Below, in pieces: positions 51,513 to 60,831 of a stretch of DNA of 64,000 nt. The stretch is taken from assembly GCA_017620335.1 (NCBI GenBank), contig JAFZQO010000009.1:18929-82928 (forward strand), read 5' to 3'. The position numbers and the translations under genes are program-made. The DNA comes from Bacteroidales bacterium. GTDB lineage: Bacteria; Bacteroidota; Bacteroidia; Bacteroidales; UBA932. The first letter of the stretch is position 1, and each line of letters starts with the position of its first letter. Below the pieces are notes generated by a model. It had not been told where the DNA came from. It saw only the letters and a list, made by a program, of their open reading frames with translations, and did no database searches.

Positions 51513-53612
51513 TTATTTGTCATAATCGCTGCCGCCGGTGAGGATCGGGTAGATGTTGGCCGGGAAGCAGAGGCTCTGGTAGATGGTGAACTCGCTCTGG
51601 GAGATGGCCGACAGGTTGTCGATGTAGATGCGCTCGCGCGGGGTGCTGCGGTCGAATGCGGGATAGACCTTGCCGGCGTTGGTCATGAGGCCGGGGCCGA
51701 AGACGATGATGCCGGGACGGATGCCCCAGTGCATCTCATGGTTGGTGTACTCGGTCTCGCGGTCGTGCGGGTGATGGACGCGGTTGTAGCCGATCCCGGT
51801 CATGAAGCACTTGCCGAGCGGGTTGAGGCCGAGGACGTAGTCCATCAGCTGGCTGACGCCGTCGATGTACTTCTGCTCGCCGGTCAGGCCCCAGTAGAGC
51901 ATCATCGGATAGGCATACTGGCCCTGGGCGACGTTGCTGCCCCACCAGCGGAGGTTCGCGGGGGTACCTACGGGATATGCATTCTCGGCGAGGAAGCCGA
52001 GCTCCTTGTCAGCGGTGTTCTTGATGGCTTCGACGAAGATGGCCTTGACCTCGGGATCGGTCTCGCGGGTCTTGGTCAGCACGTAGGAATAGAAGTACGA
52101 AGGCAGCCATGCGTTGCGGGCGAAGGCCTCGGTGCCCTGGTTGTAGGTGTTGACGATGGCGTTGACGTCGGTCGCGTGCTCCTTGATGTAGTCGTGGTAC
52201 TGGCTCTCGCCGGTCTTGAGATACATCTCGACGTTGTAATACATGTCGAAGGACGGGAAGGCCTGGCCTTCGAGAGACTTGCGGGCGAGGGCGGCGTGCT
52301 CCATGAGCTCGGCCGCGCGCTCGGGCTTGTAGGGCTCGATCAGGCGGGCCAGGTGCACGAAGAGAGCCGAGGCCCACGCAGCGGTGATGGGGGAGAGGAC
52401 CTCAGTTCCAAAGAGATGGTCCTCGCGGTCGTAGGTCGTGAACGGGGAATAGCCCGTGGTCTCGGTGCCCCAGGGCATCTCGCCGGTCTCGGTCTGGACA
52501 TACTCCCAGAACATGGTGCCCCACTCGGCCTCGTCGAGGATGTCGGGAATGCCGTTGCCCTTGCCGAGGATGTTGAAGTCCTCGTCGAAGATGTCAGGAA
52601 TGTTGAACTGGTCGTCCTTGAAATACTCCGGGAATGCCTCGAAGGTCGTCAGGAGGGTGGAGGAGACGTCCATGTGATAGGTGCGGCGGTCGGCGTCGCC
52701 GGCGTCGTGGTAGCCGCCCCAGGCCTTGATGGTCGGCTCATCGCCGTTGACCCTCAGGCGGGCTTCGCCGATGGGGCCGTAGGTCAGATAAATGGTCTCG
52801 TGGCAGGGCTTGGTGCGGATGTCCCAGTCGGCGTAAGGCTTAACCACCGGGACGCCGCAGCGCTGATGGTAGAGGGCGCGGAAACTGAGCCATGCGACCT
52901 GCTTGGAGAAGCTTGCGCCAACTCCGAAGGGATAGGAGGCGCCGTAGCCCTTGACGGAAACCCTGTACGGGCCGCCCTCGGGCACTGCCGAAAGGTCGAT
53001 CCTGTAAACGAAGTCTCCGGAGGACCTGTCCTGTCCGATCTCCTGGAGGGTTCCGGAAGCGACCTTCTTGCCGCGCTTGTCAAGGACGGTGTACTCCGGG
53101 AGGGGACCTTCGATCTGGCGGACTCCGCCGTCACCGAGCCAGATGGCGAAATTGGCGTAGCGGACGTTGGAAAGGGCGCTGTAGCCGGCCTGGTTGGTCT
53201 TGATGGATTCGCAGTAGGTCTTCTTGTCATTGAAGCGGAAGGCTTTCTTTCCGTAAGGAGTACGGACGACGTAGCGCTTGCCCTGCTTGAGCTTCGGGAC
53301 TTCCATGTAGATGTGATGCTCGGAAGCGTCGGCCTCGGTCACGAACTTGTAGAGGGCGTTGACAGGCTTCCTGCCCACTTTCCAAAGGGAAGGGTCGGAA
53401 ATGTCGATGCCGTCGATGTCCACGATGTCGCTGTTGAACAGAGCCACGACGATGTTGTCTGACGCCGTGCGGATCTCCTTGAGGACAAGGGATGCATCCT
53501 TGTGGTCGGAGCCTTCCTCCGGATAGACCGGGGAAGAGGGGTTGTACTGGCCGTAGAGGCTGGCGGGAATGGCCACTGCCAGGATGAGGCTTAGTAGTAC
53601 GTTAGATTTCAT
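51513..53612 (-). CDS. Glycoside hydrolase family 9 endoglucanase with N-terminal Ig-like domain
   Basis: Secreted enzyme of 699 residues (signal peptide to about SLYGQ). An N-terminal CelD-like Ig module (about 120-235) precedes the (alpha/alpha)6 barrel. Catalytic features are intact: WGGYHDAGDADRRTYHMD with DAGD at about 303-306 (general base), the GH9 signature GLNPLGKCFMTG...HHPHDR, and SQSEFTIYQS with Glu674 as the general acid. GH9 enzymes cleave beta-1,4-glucans or related beta-glucans. Monocistronic promoter, with the esterase downstream in the same unit. Confidence 0.93.
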   Translation of the reverse strand: MKSNVLLSLILAVAIPASLYGQYNPSSPVYPEEGSDHKDASLVLKEIRTASDNIVVALFNSDIVDIDGIDISDPSLWKVGRKPVNALYKFVTEADASEHHIYMEVPKLKQGKRYVVRTPYGKKAFRFNDKKTYCESIKTNQAGYSALSNVRYANFAIWLGDGGVRQIEGPLPEYTVLDKRGKKVASGTLQEIGQDRSSGDFVYRIDLSAVPEGGPYRVSVKGYGASYPFGVGASFSKQVAWLSFRALYHQRCGVPVVKPYADWDIRTKPCHETIYLTYGPIGEARLRVNGDEPTIKAWGGYHDAGDADRRTYHMDVSSTLLTTFEAFPEYFKDDQFNIPDIFDEDFNILGKGNGIPDILDEAEWGTMFWEYVQTETGEMPWGTETTGYSPFTTYDREDHLFGTEVLSPITAAWASALFVHLARLIEPYKPERAAELMEHAALARKSLEGQAFPSFDMYYNVEMYLKTGESQYHDYIKEHATDVNAIVNTYNQGTEAFARNAWLPSYFYSYVLTKTRETDPEVKAIFVEAIKNTADKELGFLAENAYPVGTPANLRWWGSNVAQGQYAYPMMLYWGLTGEQKYIDGVSQLMDYVLGLNPLGKCFMTGIGYNRVHHPHDRETEYTNHEMHWGIRPGIIVFGPGLMTNAGKVYPAFDRSTPRERIYIDNLSAISQSEFTIYQSLCFPANIYPILTGGSDYDK

Positions 53613-53653
53613 GGGGTTAGTTATTGTGGTTGGTTAATGATTTCCTGTATCCA

Positions 53654-53661
53654 CAAATATA
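53654..53661 (-). promoter_or_regulatory. -7 promoter box for the GH9/esterase operon
   Basis: TATATTTG on the minus strand, 41 nt upstream of the GH9 ATG. Confidence 0.78.
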
Positions 53662-53818
53662 ACTGATAATTCTCTAACTTACTATCGTATCCGTACATTG
53701 TTTGCGCCGTGAGTACACTTTTTTCAGGTTCCGGTGTGTCGGAAAACGACAAATCCTGCCTGAGAATATGGAGGAGGGCGACAGCCCGGCGCCAACCGCT
53801 AGCCCATCCGGCATTAAC

Positions 53819-53840
53819 GACTTCGCTCTCTCAGAATGAC
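53819..53840 (-). repeat. Interspersed repeat copy (TCATTCTGAGAGAGCGAAGTC, minus strand)
   Basis: Nearly complementary to 53917-53937 (one base deleted), so the two form an inverted repeat about 76 nt apart. Related to the copy at 20666-20692. Confidence 0.65.
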
Positions 53841-53916
53841 AGGGAGTATATTATTTTTGCTTTAACCCAGTCTGTCGTTATGACTCTGCCTGTCATCACG
53901 AACTCTCTCCTTCTAC

Positions 53917-53937
53917 CATTCTGAGAGAAGCGAAGTC
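53917..53937 (+). repeat. Interspersed repeat copy (CATTCTGAGAGAAGCGAAGTC)
   Basis: Plus-strand partner of the copy at 53819-53840. Confidence 0.65.
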
Positions 53938-53951
53938 TACAGTTTAATCGT

Positions 53952-54284
53952 TCATATCCGGGGTTTCCGGATGATGCGGATGACAAGGGAGATAAGGTAA
54001 ACGATGAAACCGTAAACGGCTGTGACCAAAATAGCCCTTACTCCTCCCCACATCACACTCATGGAGATGTCTCCTGCCCTATGAATGGCCGCTCCGGCCT
54101 GCATGAAGCTTATCAGCGTCCACATGATGCCGAATGCCAGGCCGGCCAGCCCTATTTCCTTCACCCATGCCGGGGCTTTCCAGGCTGCGAAGAAAAGGAA
54201 GATCAGGATCAGGGTGATAATGGTCATCGGACCTAATCCGCCCGTAGCGTAGAGTTCGAAAATGTTGGTTTCCAAAGGTAGCAT
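53952..54284 (-). CDS. Small ExbB/MotA-like membrane protein (paralogue 1)
   Basis: Protein of 110 residues with three predicted transmembrane helices. A short N-terminus precedes GLGPMTIITLILIFLFFAAW, then KAPAWVKEIGLAGLAFGIMW, and a final helix ending in VIRIIRKPRI. The pattern recalls MotA/TolQ/ExbB proton-channel subunits reduced to a small size; this is a resemblance and not proven. Paralogues at 62421 and 62800 share the GPM(T/S)I, KEIG and IRIxxKPRx signatures. The start is the ATG at 54284; an upstream GTG at 54332 overlaps the -7 box. Confidence 0.7.
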   Translation of the reverse strand: MLPLETNIFELYATGGLGPMTIITLILIFLFFAAWKAPAWVKEIGLAGLAFGIMWTLISFMQAGAAIHRAGDISMSVMWGGVRAILVTAVYGFIVYLISLVIRIIRKPRI

Positions 54285-54331
54285 GATAATACTGATTAGA
54301 TGTTTGACAATGGGTTCGGAATTCCTTGTCA

Positions 54332-54339
54332 CAAAGATA
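54332..54339 (-). promoter_or_regulatory. -7 promoter box for ExbB/MotA-like paralogue 1
   Basis: TATCTTTG on the minus strand, 47 nt upstream of the ATG at 54284. Confidence 0.7.
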
Positions 54340-54447
54340 GGAATGACTTCCTGTAAAGTGCAAGGCTGAATCCTGCCGACCCTTTGTCAAATCCCAGTAA
54401 CTACTGCATAGACCTGCCTCGGCGGAAGCTTTTCCAGCATTATTCCC

Positions 54448-54455
54448 TATATTTG
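54448..54455 (+). promoter_or_regulatory. -7 promoter box for the LytTR gene
   Basis: TATATTTG, 29 nt upstream of the ATG at 54485. Confidence 0.8.
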
Positions 54456-54484
54456 CCTTGTCATCCGGACTATTCTGAAGCAAG

Positions 54485-55261
54485 ATGAAAAGAATCCTGA
54501 TACTTGTGGCATATTGGATAGTCGCCATATTCGTGACGGCCTTGATGCTTCTCGGCCTCGACTACGGTATCGACCGGGCGCTGATGATGAGCCTTGCATT
54601 CCTGCCTTGCGCCATGGCCCTGTCCTTCTTCCTTCCGAAGGTGGACCGGAGCAAGAGCTGGAGGGACAGGCTCTTGGACAGCATCTTCATCGTGCTGGGA
54701 GTGATGACTGCGGCATTCCTGCTCTTATTCATTGTTCAGGCGCTTATAGTCCTCATTCTGGAACAGGGTAGTTACTTTGAATTGGATATACCGGCAATGC
54801 TGCGTAATCCTTTCTTCATCGCTATAGTCCTTGGAATGCTCTCCCTGGTGCATTATCTTTTGGAAAAGTGGCTCGATAAGCGTTTCCCTTCGGCAACGCC
54901 TGTTACATTCACGTCCGACTACCGCAAGGTTTCGCTCCTGAAGGAGGATATCCTCTATATTGAATCCCGTGATTCCGAGGTGCTTGTTTTCGCACGGGAC
55001 GGAAGGATATTCCGTAATTTCACCGGCATTACCCAGTGGGAGAATCTCCTCGGCGACGGGTTTCTACGCATCCACCGGGCCTTCCTCGTCAATATCTCCG
55101 CCGTCATTCTCACTTCTCCCGACACGGTCACTGTTGCAACTGCCTTTCCTGACACTGTCTCCGTGGCAGACTCTTCTTCGTCACGGCAATACTCTGTCGT
55201 CAAGGAGCTCCCGGTTTCCCGCAAATACAAGGATACCGTCCGCGCTGTCCTTAAGCCTTAG
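54485..55261 (+). CDS. Membrane-anchored LytTR DNA-binding regulator
   Basis: Protein of 258 residues. The N-terminal ~130 residues contain four hydrophobic segments (two helical hairpins). The C-terminal ~115 residues are a LytTR DNA-binding domain (VSLLKEDILYIESRDSEVLV and GDGFLRIHRAFLVNIS). No receiver or kinase domain is present, so it would sense through its membrane part. It is divergent from ExbB/MotA-like paralogue 1, about 160 nt between promoters, which makes that gene a candidate target. Targets are otherwise unknown. Confidence 0.85.
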   Translation: MKRILILVAYWIVAIFVTALMLLGLDYGIDRALMMSLAFLPCAMALSFFLPKVDRSKSWRDRLLDSIFIVLGVMTAAFLLLFIVQALIVLILEQGSYFELDIPAMLRNPFFIAIVLGMLSLVHYLLEKWLDKRFPSATPVTFTSDYRKVSLLKEDILYIESRDSEVLVFARDGRIFRNFTGITQWENLLGDGFLRIHRAFLVNISAVILTSPDTVTVATAFPDTVSVADSSSSRQYSVVKELPVSRKYKDTVRAVLKP

Positions 55262-55293
55262 CCCTCAGGAGAGCCGGATTCCGATTCTTTACC

Positions 55294-55378
55294 CCCGCAT
55301 CCTTCTACCACAGGTCGAAGGATAACGCCTTTTTTGCCGAAAACGCCCGCATCCTTCTACCGTAGGTCGAAGGATAAT
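55294..55378. repeat. Two direct copies of a 33-bp hairpin repeat
   Basis: CCCGCATCCTTCTACC...GGTCGAAGGATAA at 55294-55327 and 55346-55378, differing mainly in the 3-nt loop (ACA or GTA). Each arm pairs ATCCTTC/GAAGGAT and ACC/GGT with one internal mismatch. They lie between convergent LytTR and HAD genes. Confidence 0.8.
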
Positions 55379-55405
55379 GTCCCATGTATGCTGGTTAGGG
55401 GGGAA

Positions 55406-56026
55406 CTAGAGGAGGTCGAGGATCCGGGGGACGGAGGTGAGGTGGTAGCGGGCGGGGATGCCCTGGAGGCCGCGGCCCTGCCAGTCGGCGAGGGCGAAGT
55501 CGCAGCCGGCGGCATCGGCGCACTGGAAGTCGTGCAGGGTGTCGCCGATATAGATGCACTCGGAGGGGTCTGTACAGCCCGCTTTGCGCATCAGTTCTAG
55601 CATGGGGTCGGGGAAGGGTTTATGGCGCAGGCTGTCCTCGGCGCAGACGATGTGGTCGAAGTACTTGACCAGGCGCTGCATATGGACGTCCTTCTCGAAC
55701 TCGTAGCGGCTGCGGGAGGTCACGCAGCCCGTCGTCCGCCCTGCGGACCTGACGGCTGCCAGGACCTCCTCCACGCCCTCGAAAGGCTTCATCATGTAGC
55801 TGAGTTCCACGAAGTTCTCCTCCCAGCGCGCGCCGAAGCGCGCCGCGTCGGCGTAGCCGAGCAGCGGCGCGACCTTCGCGCTGGGAATCCCGAAGTAGCC
55901 GTACGCCTCTCCGTAAGGCATCTCCGCGCCAAGGAGTTCCTTGACGGTCCGCATCAGGGACAGGACCCCGGTGCGCTCGGTGTCGATCAAAGTCCCGTCT
56001 ATGTCGAAGACGAAATGCCTGTACAT
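55406..56026 (-). CDS. HAD-superfamily phosphatase (phosphoglycolate phosphatase-like)
   Basis: Cytoplasmic protein of 206 residues. HAD motif I FDIDGTLIDTE, motif II VTSRSR, motif III in RHKPFPDPM and motif IV YIGDTLHDFQCA are all present. The cap is of the beta-phosphoglucomutase/phosphoglycolate phosphatase type. The substrate is unknown. It is last of an operon with the MscS channel and purU genes (6-nt gap from purU). Confidence 0.88.
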   Translation of the reverse strand: MYRHFVFDIDGTLIDTERTGVLSLMRTVKELLGAEMPYGEAYGYFGIPSAKVAPLLGYADAARFGARWEENFVELSYMMKPFEGVEEVLAAVRSAGRTTGCVTSRSRYEFEKDVHMQRLVKYFDHIVCAEDSLRHKPFPDPMLELMRKAGCTDPSECIYIGDTLHDFQCADAAGCDFALADWQGRGLQGIPARYHLTSVPRILDLL

Positions 56027-56032
56027 CCCTTT

Positions 56033-56896
56033 CTAGCTGAAAATGATGGTCTTGTTCCTGAAAGTCAGGATCTTGCGCTCGATATGCTTGGTCACGGCGC
56101 GGCTGAGGACTATCTTCTCCAGATCGCGGCCCTTGAGCACCAGGCTGTCCGGGGTGTCCTTGTGGGTGATGCGCGTCACGTCCTGCTCGATGATGGGTCC
56201 GGCGTCCAGCTCCCCGGTCACATAGTGGCTCGTGGCCCCGATGATCTTCACGCCGCGCTCATAAGCCTGATGGTAAGGCCTGGCCCCGACGAAGGCCGGG
56301 AGGAACGAGTGGTGTATGTTGATGATGTGATGGGGATACTCCCGGATGATGTCCTCGCTGAGTATCTGCATGTAGCGGGCCAGCACGATGAAGGATATGT
56401 TCTCGCGTTTGAGCAGCTCCATTTCAGCCTTCTCGACCTCTTCCTTGTTGGAGTGGTCCTTGTCTATGGACCACACATAATAGGGGATGCCGAACTGGTC
56501 CGCCACCTCGCGCAGGTCCTCGTGATTGCTGACGATGCAGGGTATCTCGACGTTCCATTCGCCCGCCTTGTAGCGGGCCAGGAGGTCGTAGAGGCAGTGG
56601 CTCTGCTTGCTGACAAAGATGGCCATGCGCGGTTTGACGTCGCTGAAGAAGATGCTGAACTCCATCTCAAAGCGCTTGGTGAAAAGCGTGCTGACGTATT
56701 CCTTGATCTTCTCCCTGGGGATGAGGAAGCCCTCCAGCTCCCATTCGATCCTCATGAAAAGCACTCCGTTCTCCCTGTCCACGTACTGGTCCAGGTAAAC
56801 GATGTTTCCGCGGTTGTCGGTGATGAAGCGGGTGACTTCGGTGATGATGCCCTGGCGGTCGGGGCAGCTCAAAAGTATGATAGCGGTTGGTTTCAT
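56033..56896 (-). CDS. purU: Formyltetrahydrofolate deformylase
   Basis: Cytoplasmic enzyme of 287 residues that releases formate from 10-formyl-THF, balancing one-carbon pools. An N-terminal ACT domain (CPDRQGIITEVTRFI) precedes the formyl-transferase-type fold with SNHEDL, HHSFLPAFVGARPYHQA and GATSHYVTGELDAGPII. The HHSFLP motif marks the active site. The start is the ATG at 56896, 2 nt after the stop of the MscS gene; the TTG at 56902 overlaps it. Confidence 0.95.
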   Translation of the reverse strand: MKPTAIILLSCPDRQGIITEVTRFITDNRGNIVYLDQYVDRENGVLFMRIEWELEGFLIPREKIKEYVSTLFTKRFEMEFSIFFSDVKPRMAIFVSKQSHCLYDLLARYKAGEWNVEIPCIVSNHEDLREVADQFGIPYYVWSIDKDHSNKEEVEKAEMELLKRENISFIVLARYMQILSEDIIREYPHHIINIHHSFLPAFVGARPYHQAYERGVKIIGATSHYVTGELDAGPIIEQDVTRITHKDTPDSLVLKGRDLEKIVLSRAVTKHIERKILTFRNKTIIFS

Positions 56897-56898
56897 GG

Positions 56899-59490
56899 TC
56901 AATTGTTGATGATGTGGATGTCCCGCTGCGGGAACGGGATCTCGATACCGGCCTCGTTCAGGGCCTTGTAGATGGCTTCGCGGGCATTGGCGAGATAGGC
57001 GTTCCGCTGAGGTACCAGGACGAACTGCTTTACTGCGATGTTGACGGAATTGTCGCCGAACTCCTCGACCGTGACATATACCCCGGTCTTCTCGTCGACG
57101 ATCTTCATCCCGGCGTCGTCGGTGCCCTGGAGGGGCTTCATGGCCTCCGTAAGCACCCGGCGGGCCTTGTCGATATCGGTCCCGTACTTGACCCCGACGA
57201 CGATCTTGGTGAACTCGTAGGGATTGCTGCGGGTGAGGTTCTTGAAATTCTTGTTGAAGAGGGCGGTGTTGAGGAAGGATATCACCGCGCCGTCGAGGGT
57301 CTCGATCTGCGTGCTCTGGTAGCTCACCGAAGAGACCTTGCCACGCACGCCGTCACATTCGACCCAGTCGCCGGCGCGCAGGCGTCCGGACATCAGCTGG
57401 ATACCGTAGATGAAGTTGTTGAGGACGTCCCTCATGGCAAGACCGATACCGGTGGCGAGACCGGCGAACACGATGGAGATGGCCCCCGTGGGGATGTTGA
57501 ACAGCAGGAACAGCAGTATGATGAAGATGCCCCAGACGAGGATGCTGATGACGTTGTTGGCCACCGTGAGGTTGACCTCCTCGTCCTTGATGACGGTCCT
57601 TCCGGAAGCCTGCATGATGTTGCGCAGCTTGATGTCGCGGAACATCGACTTGGCGAAATAGCTGATGTACCTGAAGACGAAATATAGGCACAGGGCCAGC
57701 ACTATCATGCTGGCGGACAGTTTGAGTATTTCCATCCCGCCGGAACTGGTGAAGCTGAAGAACTGGGCGGAGTAGAGGTTCTTGAAGATCTCCTGCATGT
57801 CGAAGACCTGCAGGGCGAGCAGCACGCTCAGCGGAAGCGACACAACCGCCATGACCGGAAGCACGACGTCCTCGATGAAGTCGTAAAGCCATGTGAGGCG
57901 TATGAACTCTCCCTTGTGGATCTTGCGGAAATCCGCCTCCGCCTGCAGGCGCAGGGCTTCCAGCCTGGCGCCAATGCGGCGCTCCTTGACGTTGTGGAAT
58001 ATGCGGTACAGCGCGATGATGGTCTCCTCGACCGCGAGGGCGAAGAGCCACCACATAACGATGAGCAGGCTCAGGAAGATGTATCCGAGGCAGGCAGCCA
58101 CGGAACTGACGACCAGGACGACCAGGGTCACGTACGAGACGATCTCGTCGGTGAGTTCGGTCTGCTTGGCGTACTTGCGGCAGGCTCCGGCCTGCCAGAA
58201 CATGCAGGCTACGAGCAGGGGCGGGAAGAGGATGTTCATCACCGTGTTGGGTACGAACATGACCCTGAAGCAGATGGCCACGAATCCGATGAGGATGACG
58301 GGCATGTAAAGGCCTATGCCTTTGCGTATCTTAGCCGGCTTTAGCCGGATGAGGAGCGAAAGGAAGATGGCGACAAGCATCCAGCAGAAGACCAGCAGCA
58401 GCTGCGAGGCCTGGGCGATGAAGTTGTTGGAGGTTACACCTGAAACTATAGCGATGGCTATGAGGAACATGGCCGTGCCGCACAGCAGGGTGATGAGCCC
58501 CTTGCTCTTCTGGAAATGGTCCGTGCGGAGTTTCCTGACGCGGCGCATAAGGACGTTCACGACTATCCTGCTGAGCAGGGTGGCAAGCCCGATGCAGAGA
58601 GCCACGAGCAGGAAGAAGCCGAAGACGACGGGGCCGCGCCACTCGCTCCGGACCCCGGTTCCGGAGCCGAGGCGGCGGCTGTACTTCGTCCTGACCTCGT
58701 TCATCGCCTGCTTGATGTATTTGACGGGATGCCGGATGATTTCCAGATAATGCTCCTGCCCCTGGGAGAACATCCTCTTCTGGATCATGCGGTAACGCTC
58801 CTGGGCGTAATCGTATGACTCCTTGAGCCTTGCATGGGCTACTCCGTAGTGCTGGCTGTCGGTGAGGACCATCTCCTTGCCCTCCTGGTAGAGATTCAGG
58901 AGAGCCTCGGCGTAGAAGATGCAGGCATCGCGGTCGTCCTTGCCGTCGTCGTCCAGCAGGAAGGCCTGCTTGCGGGAGACGGTATCGAGGCTGTCCACAA
59001 TTTCAGGGACTGCGGGCGCCGCCGGACGGACCGCCAGGCTGTCGGTGCGAAGGGAATCGGGGATCGGCGGCGGGACGTCGCCGGGCGCCGGCAGGCGCCG
59101 CAGCGACTCCAGCAGCCGCGTGTACCTGTCTATTTCTCCGTCTATCTCCGAGACTATGCTGTCGTAGGGGAGCTTGCCCGAATTGAACAGCTCATATTCC
59201 CTCGATACTTCCTTAAGGGCGTACGCCATGTCGAAAGTGTATCCCTCGCTCTGCGAATACAGCATCAGCGAGAGCTCGTTGCATTTCTTTATCATGTCCA
59301 CCATCTGCTGGTGCTGGGTTTCGTCCAGGGCCTGCAGTTCGTTGTCGGTGGAGCTCATCCTTTCATACTCCTGCTTGAGTTCGTAGCGCAGCACGGACAG
59401 GGTCTTCCCGAGGTCCTTCTCGTTGAAGACTGCCATGGCCGGTATGCAGAACAATGCCAGGACGGCTATGATGAAACGCCTTTTTCTCAT
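56899..59490 (-). CDS. Large MscS-family mechanosensitive channel
   Basis: Inner-membrane protein of 863 residues. Signal peptide (to about PAMA), a ~250-residue periplasmic helical domain, then about 9-11 transmembrane helices. The MscS domain is at about 640-840: IVFAGLATGIGLAMRDVLNN is the pore helix, followed by the beta domain ECDGVRGKVSSVSYQSTQIE. Such channels release solutes when membrane tension rises. The start is the ATG at 59490. No clear -7 box was found upstream. It heads an operon with purU and the HAD gene. Confidence 0.92.
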   Translation of the reverse strand: MRKRRFIIAVLALFCIPAMAVFNEKDLGKTLSVLRYELKQEYERMSSTDNELQALDETQHQQMVDMIKKCNELSLMLYSQSEGYTFDMAYALKEVSREYELFNSGKLPYDSIVSEIDGEIDRYTRLLESLRRLPAPGDVPPPIPDSLRTDSLAVRPAAPAVPEIVDSLDTVSRKQAFLLDDDGKDDRDACIFYAEALLNLYQEGKEMVLTDSQHYGVAHARLKESYDYAQERYRMIQKRMFSQGQEHYLEIIRHPVKYIKQAMNEVRTKYSRRLGSGTGVRSEWRGPVVFGFFLLVALCIGLATLLSRIVVNVLMRRVRKLRTDHFQKSKGLITLLCGTAMFLIAIAIVSGVTSNNFIAQASQLLLVFCWMLVAIFLSLLIRLKPAKIRKGIGLYMPVILIGFVAICFRVMFVPNTVMNILFPPLLVACMFWQAGACRKYAKQTELTDEIVSYVTLVVLVVSSVAACLGYIFLSLLIVMWWLFALAVEETIIALYRIFHNVKERRIGARLEALRLQAEADFRKIHKGEFIRLTWLYDFIEDVVLPVMAVVSLPLSVLLALQVFDMQEIFKNLYSAQFFSFTSSGGMEILKLSASMIVLALCLYFVFRYISYFAKSMFRDIKLRNIMQASGRTVIKDEEVNLTVANNVISILVWGIFIILLFLLFNIPTGAISIVFAGLATGIGLAMRDVLNNFIYGIQLMSGRLRAGDWVECDGVRGKVSSVSYQSTQIETLDGAVISFLNTALFNKNFKNLTRSNPYEFTKIVVGVKYGTDIDKARRVLTEAMKPLQGTDDAGMKIVDEKTGVYVTVEEFGDNSVNIAVKQFVLVPQRNAYLANAREAIYKALNEAGIEIPFPQRDIHIINN

Positions 59491-59613
59491 ATCGCGAAGT
59501 CGTGAATGGTCCAATATTTTCACAAGATAGTGAAAAAAGCGTTTGGATTATCCGGCAATGATTATTAATTTCGTCTCTACGACTTTTTTTACCCTTTTAT
59601 ACCGCCATTTTCC

Positions 59614-60831
59614 ATGAAAAGGATTCCAATATTCCTCTATATCGCCATGATCCTGCTGGCCGGGTGCACAGGCACTCGCCAGCGTTCCGACAAGGATGTG
59701 ACCCCTCCTGACGACAAGCCTTCGGACGTGCGTCCGGTAAAGCCCGGCCGTCCCGGCAAGCCGGATGAGGGTCCGGCCGGCCCGGCCGGCACCCCGGCCG
59801 CCTCCAAACCCGACTTCTGGCTCGGAGCCGACATAAGCTGGGCGACCGGCATGGAGAAACGCGGCGAAATGCTGTACGGCTTCGAGGGGAACTCTCCCGT
59901 GGAGTGCTCCGCCCTCATGAAGGACCTGGGTCTCAACGCCCTGCGTTTCCGTGTCTGGGTGGACCCCGCCGGCGGGGAGTGCGACAAGGACGACCTCCTG
60001 GAGAAATGCCTGCGCGCGAAGAGGCAGGGCATGGCCGTCATGGTGGACTTCCATTACTCCGACTACTGGGCCGATCCGCAGCACCAGCCCGTCCCGAAGT
60101 CCTGGAAGGGCCATTCCTACGAGGAAATGCTCGGGGACCTGCGCACCCATACCGTCGAAGTCCTGCAGCTGCTGAAGGACAACGGCATTGAACCGGAATG
60201 GGTGCAGATAGGGAATGAGACCACCTACGGACTCCTCTGGGAGCTGAAGCCCGGCCGCGCAGCCATGGGCAGCACGGAGCGCGAATACGCCGACACGGTC
60301 GGCCACATCGATTTCGCTCCCGCGCAATATGCCGGATTCATCCGCGCCGGGCACGAGGCGGCCAAGAGCGTCTTCCCGAATACCAAAACCATCGTCCATC
60401 TGGACGACGGCTGGAACTATGCCGTCTATGAGAAGAACCTGGGCGTGCTCGAGGAGTATGACGTGCCTTACGATATGGTGGGCATGTCTCTCTACCCGTA
60501 CTGGGCCAGGGAGAAGGGCAGGAATGACGCCGACGGGGTCATCTCCGACTGTATCGCGAATATAAAGAAGGTGCACCGCCGTTTCGGAAAGGAGTCCATC
60601 ATCGTCGAGACCGGCTTCGAGGTGGATGAGGCCGACCCCGCCGTCCTCGAAGAGGGCCGGCGGCAGCTCGCCCGCATCATCCGCGAGGCCCGGGACAGGA
60701 CCGGCGGCCACTGCCACGGCGTATTCTACTGGGAGCCCGAATGCCGCCCGGGGCGCTACCGTCTGGGCGCCTTCGGCTCCGACGGCCGCCCCACAGTCAT
60801 CATGAAGGCCTTCACGGACAGCGGATTATAA
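59614..60831 (+). CDS. Arabinogalactan endo-beta-1,4-galactanase lipoprotein (GH53)
   Basis: Protein of 405 residues with a lipoprotein signal (LLAGC, Cys18) and a Pro/Lys/Gly-rich linker to about residue 65. The GH53 barrel carries FWLGADISW near its start, the acid/base Glu202 in VQIGNET and the nucleophile Glu332 in IIVETGF. GH53 enzymes cleave beta-1,4-galactan side chains of pectin (rhamnogalacturonan I). No clear -7 box upstream. It overlaps the convergent pgeF gene by 6 nt. Confidence 0.93.
   Translation: MKRIPIFLYIAMILLAGCTGTRQRSDKDVTPPDDKPSDVRPVKPGRPGKPDEGPAGPAGTPAASKPDFWLGADISWATGMEKRGEMLYGFEGNSPVECSALMKDLGLNALRFRVWVDPAGGECDKDDLLEKCLRAKRQGMAVMVDFHYSDYWADPQHQPVPKSWKGHSYEEMLGDLRTHTVEVLQLLKDNGIEPEWVQIGNETTYGLLWELKPGRAAMGSTEREYADTVGHIDFAPAQYAGFIRAGHEAAKSVFPNTKTIVHLDDGWNYAVYEKNLGVLEEYDVPYDMVGMSLYPYWAREKGRNDADGVISDCIANIKKVHRRFGKESIIVETGFEVDEADPAVLEEGRRQLARIIREARDRTGGHCHGVFYWEPECRPGRYRLGAFGSDGRPTVIMKAFTDSGL

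Larger units (their letters stand above)
53662..53951. other. Gene-free spacer with an inverted pair of short repeats
   Basis: With the GH9 leader this is a stretch of about 340 nt (53613-53951) with no convincing gene. It holds two copies of the interspersed repeat in inverted orientation (53819-53840 and 53917-53937) and nothing else that I recognise. Confidence 0.6.

Noticed and set aside
53700-53951. Small gene on the plus strand (about 71 codons from 53709)
   Set aside because: It runs into the repeat copies, has no promoter and its product has no recognisable features.
54273-54280. Second -7 box (TACCTTTG, minus strand) at ExbB/MotA-like paralogue 1
   Set aside because: It lies inside the first codons of the gene; a better-placed box exists at 54332-54339.
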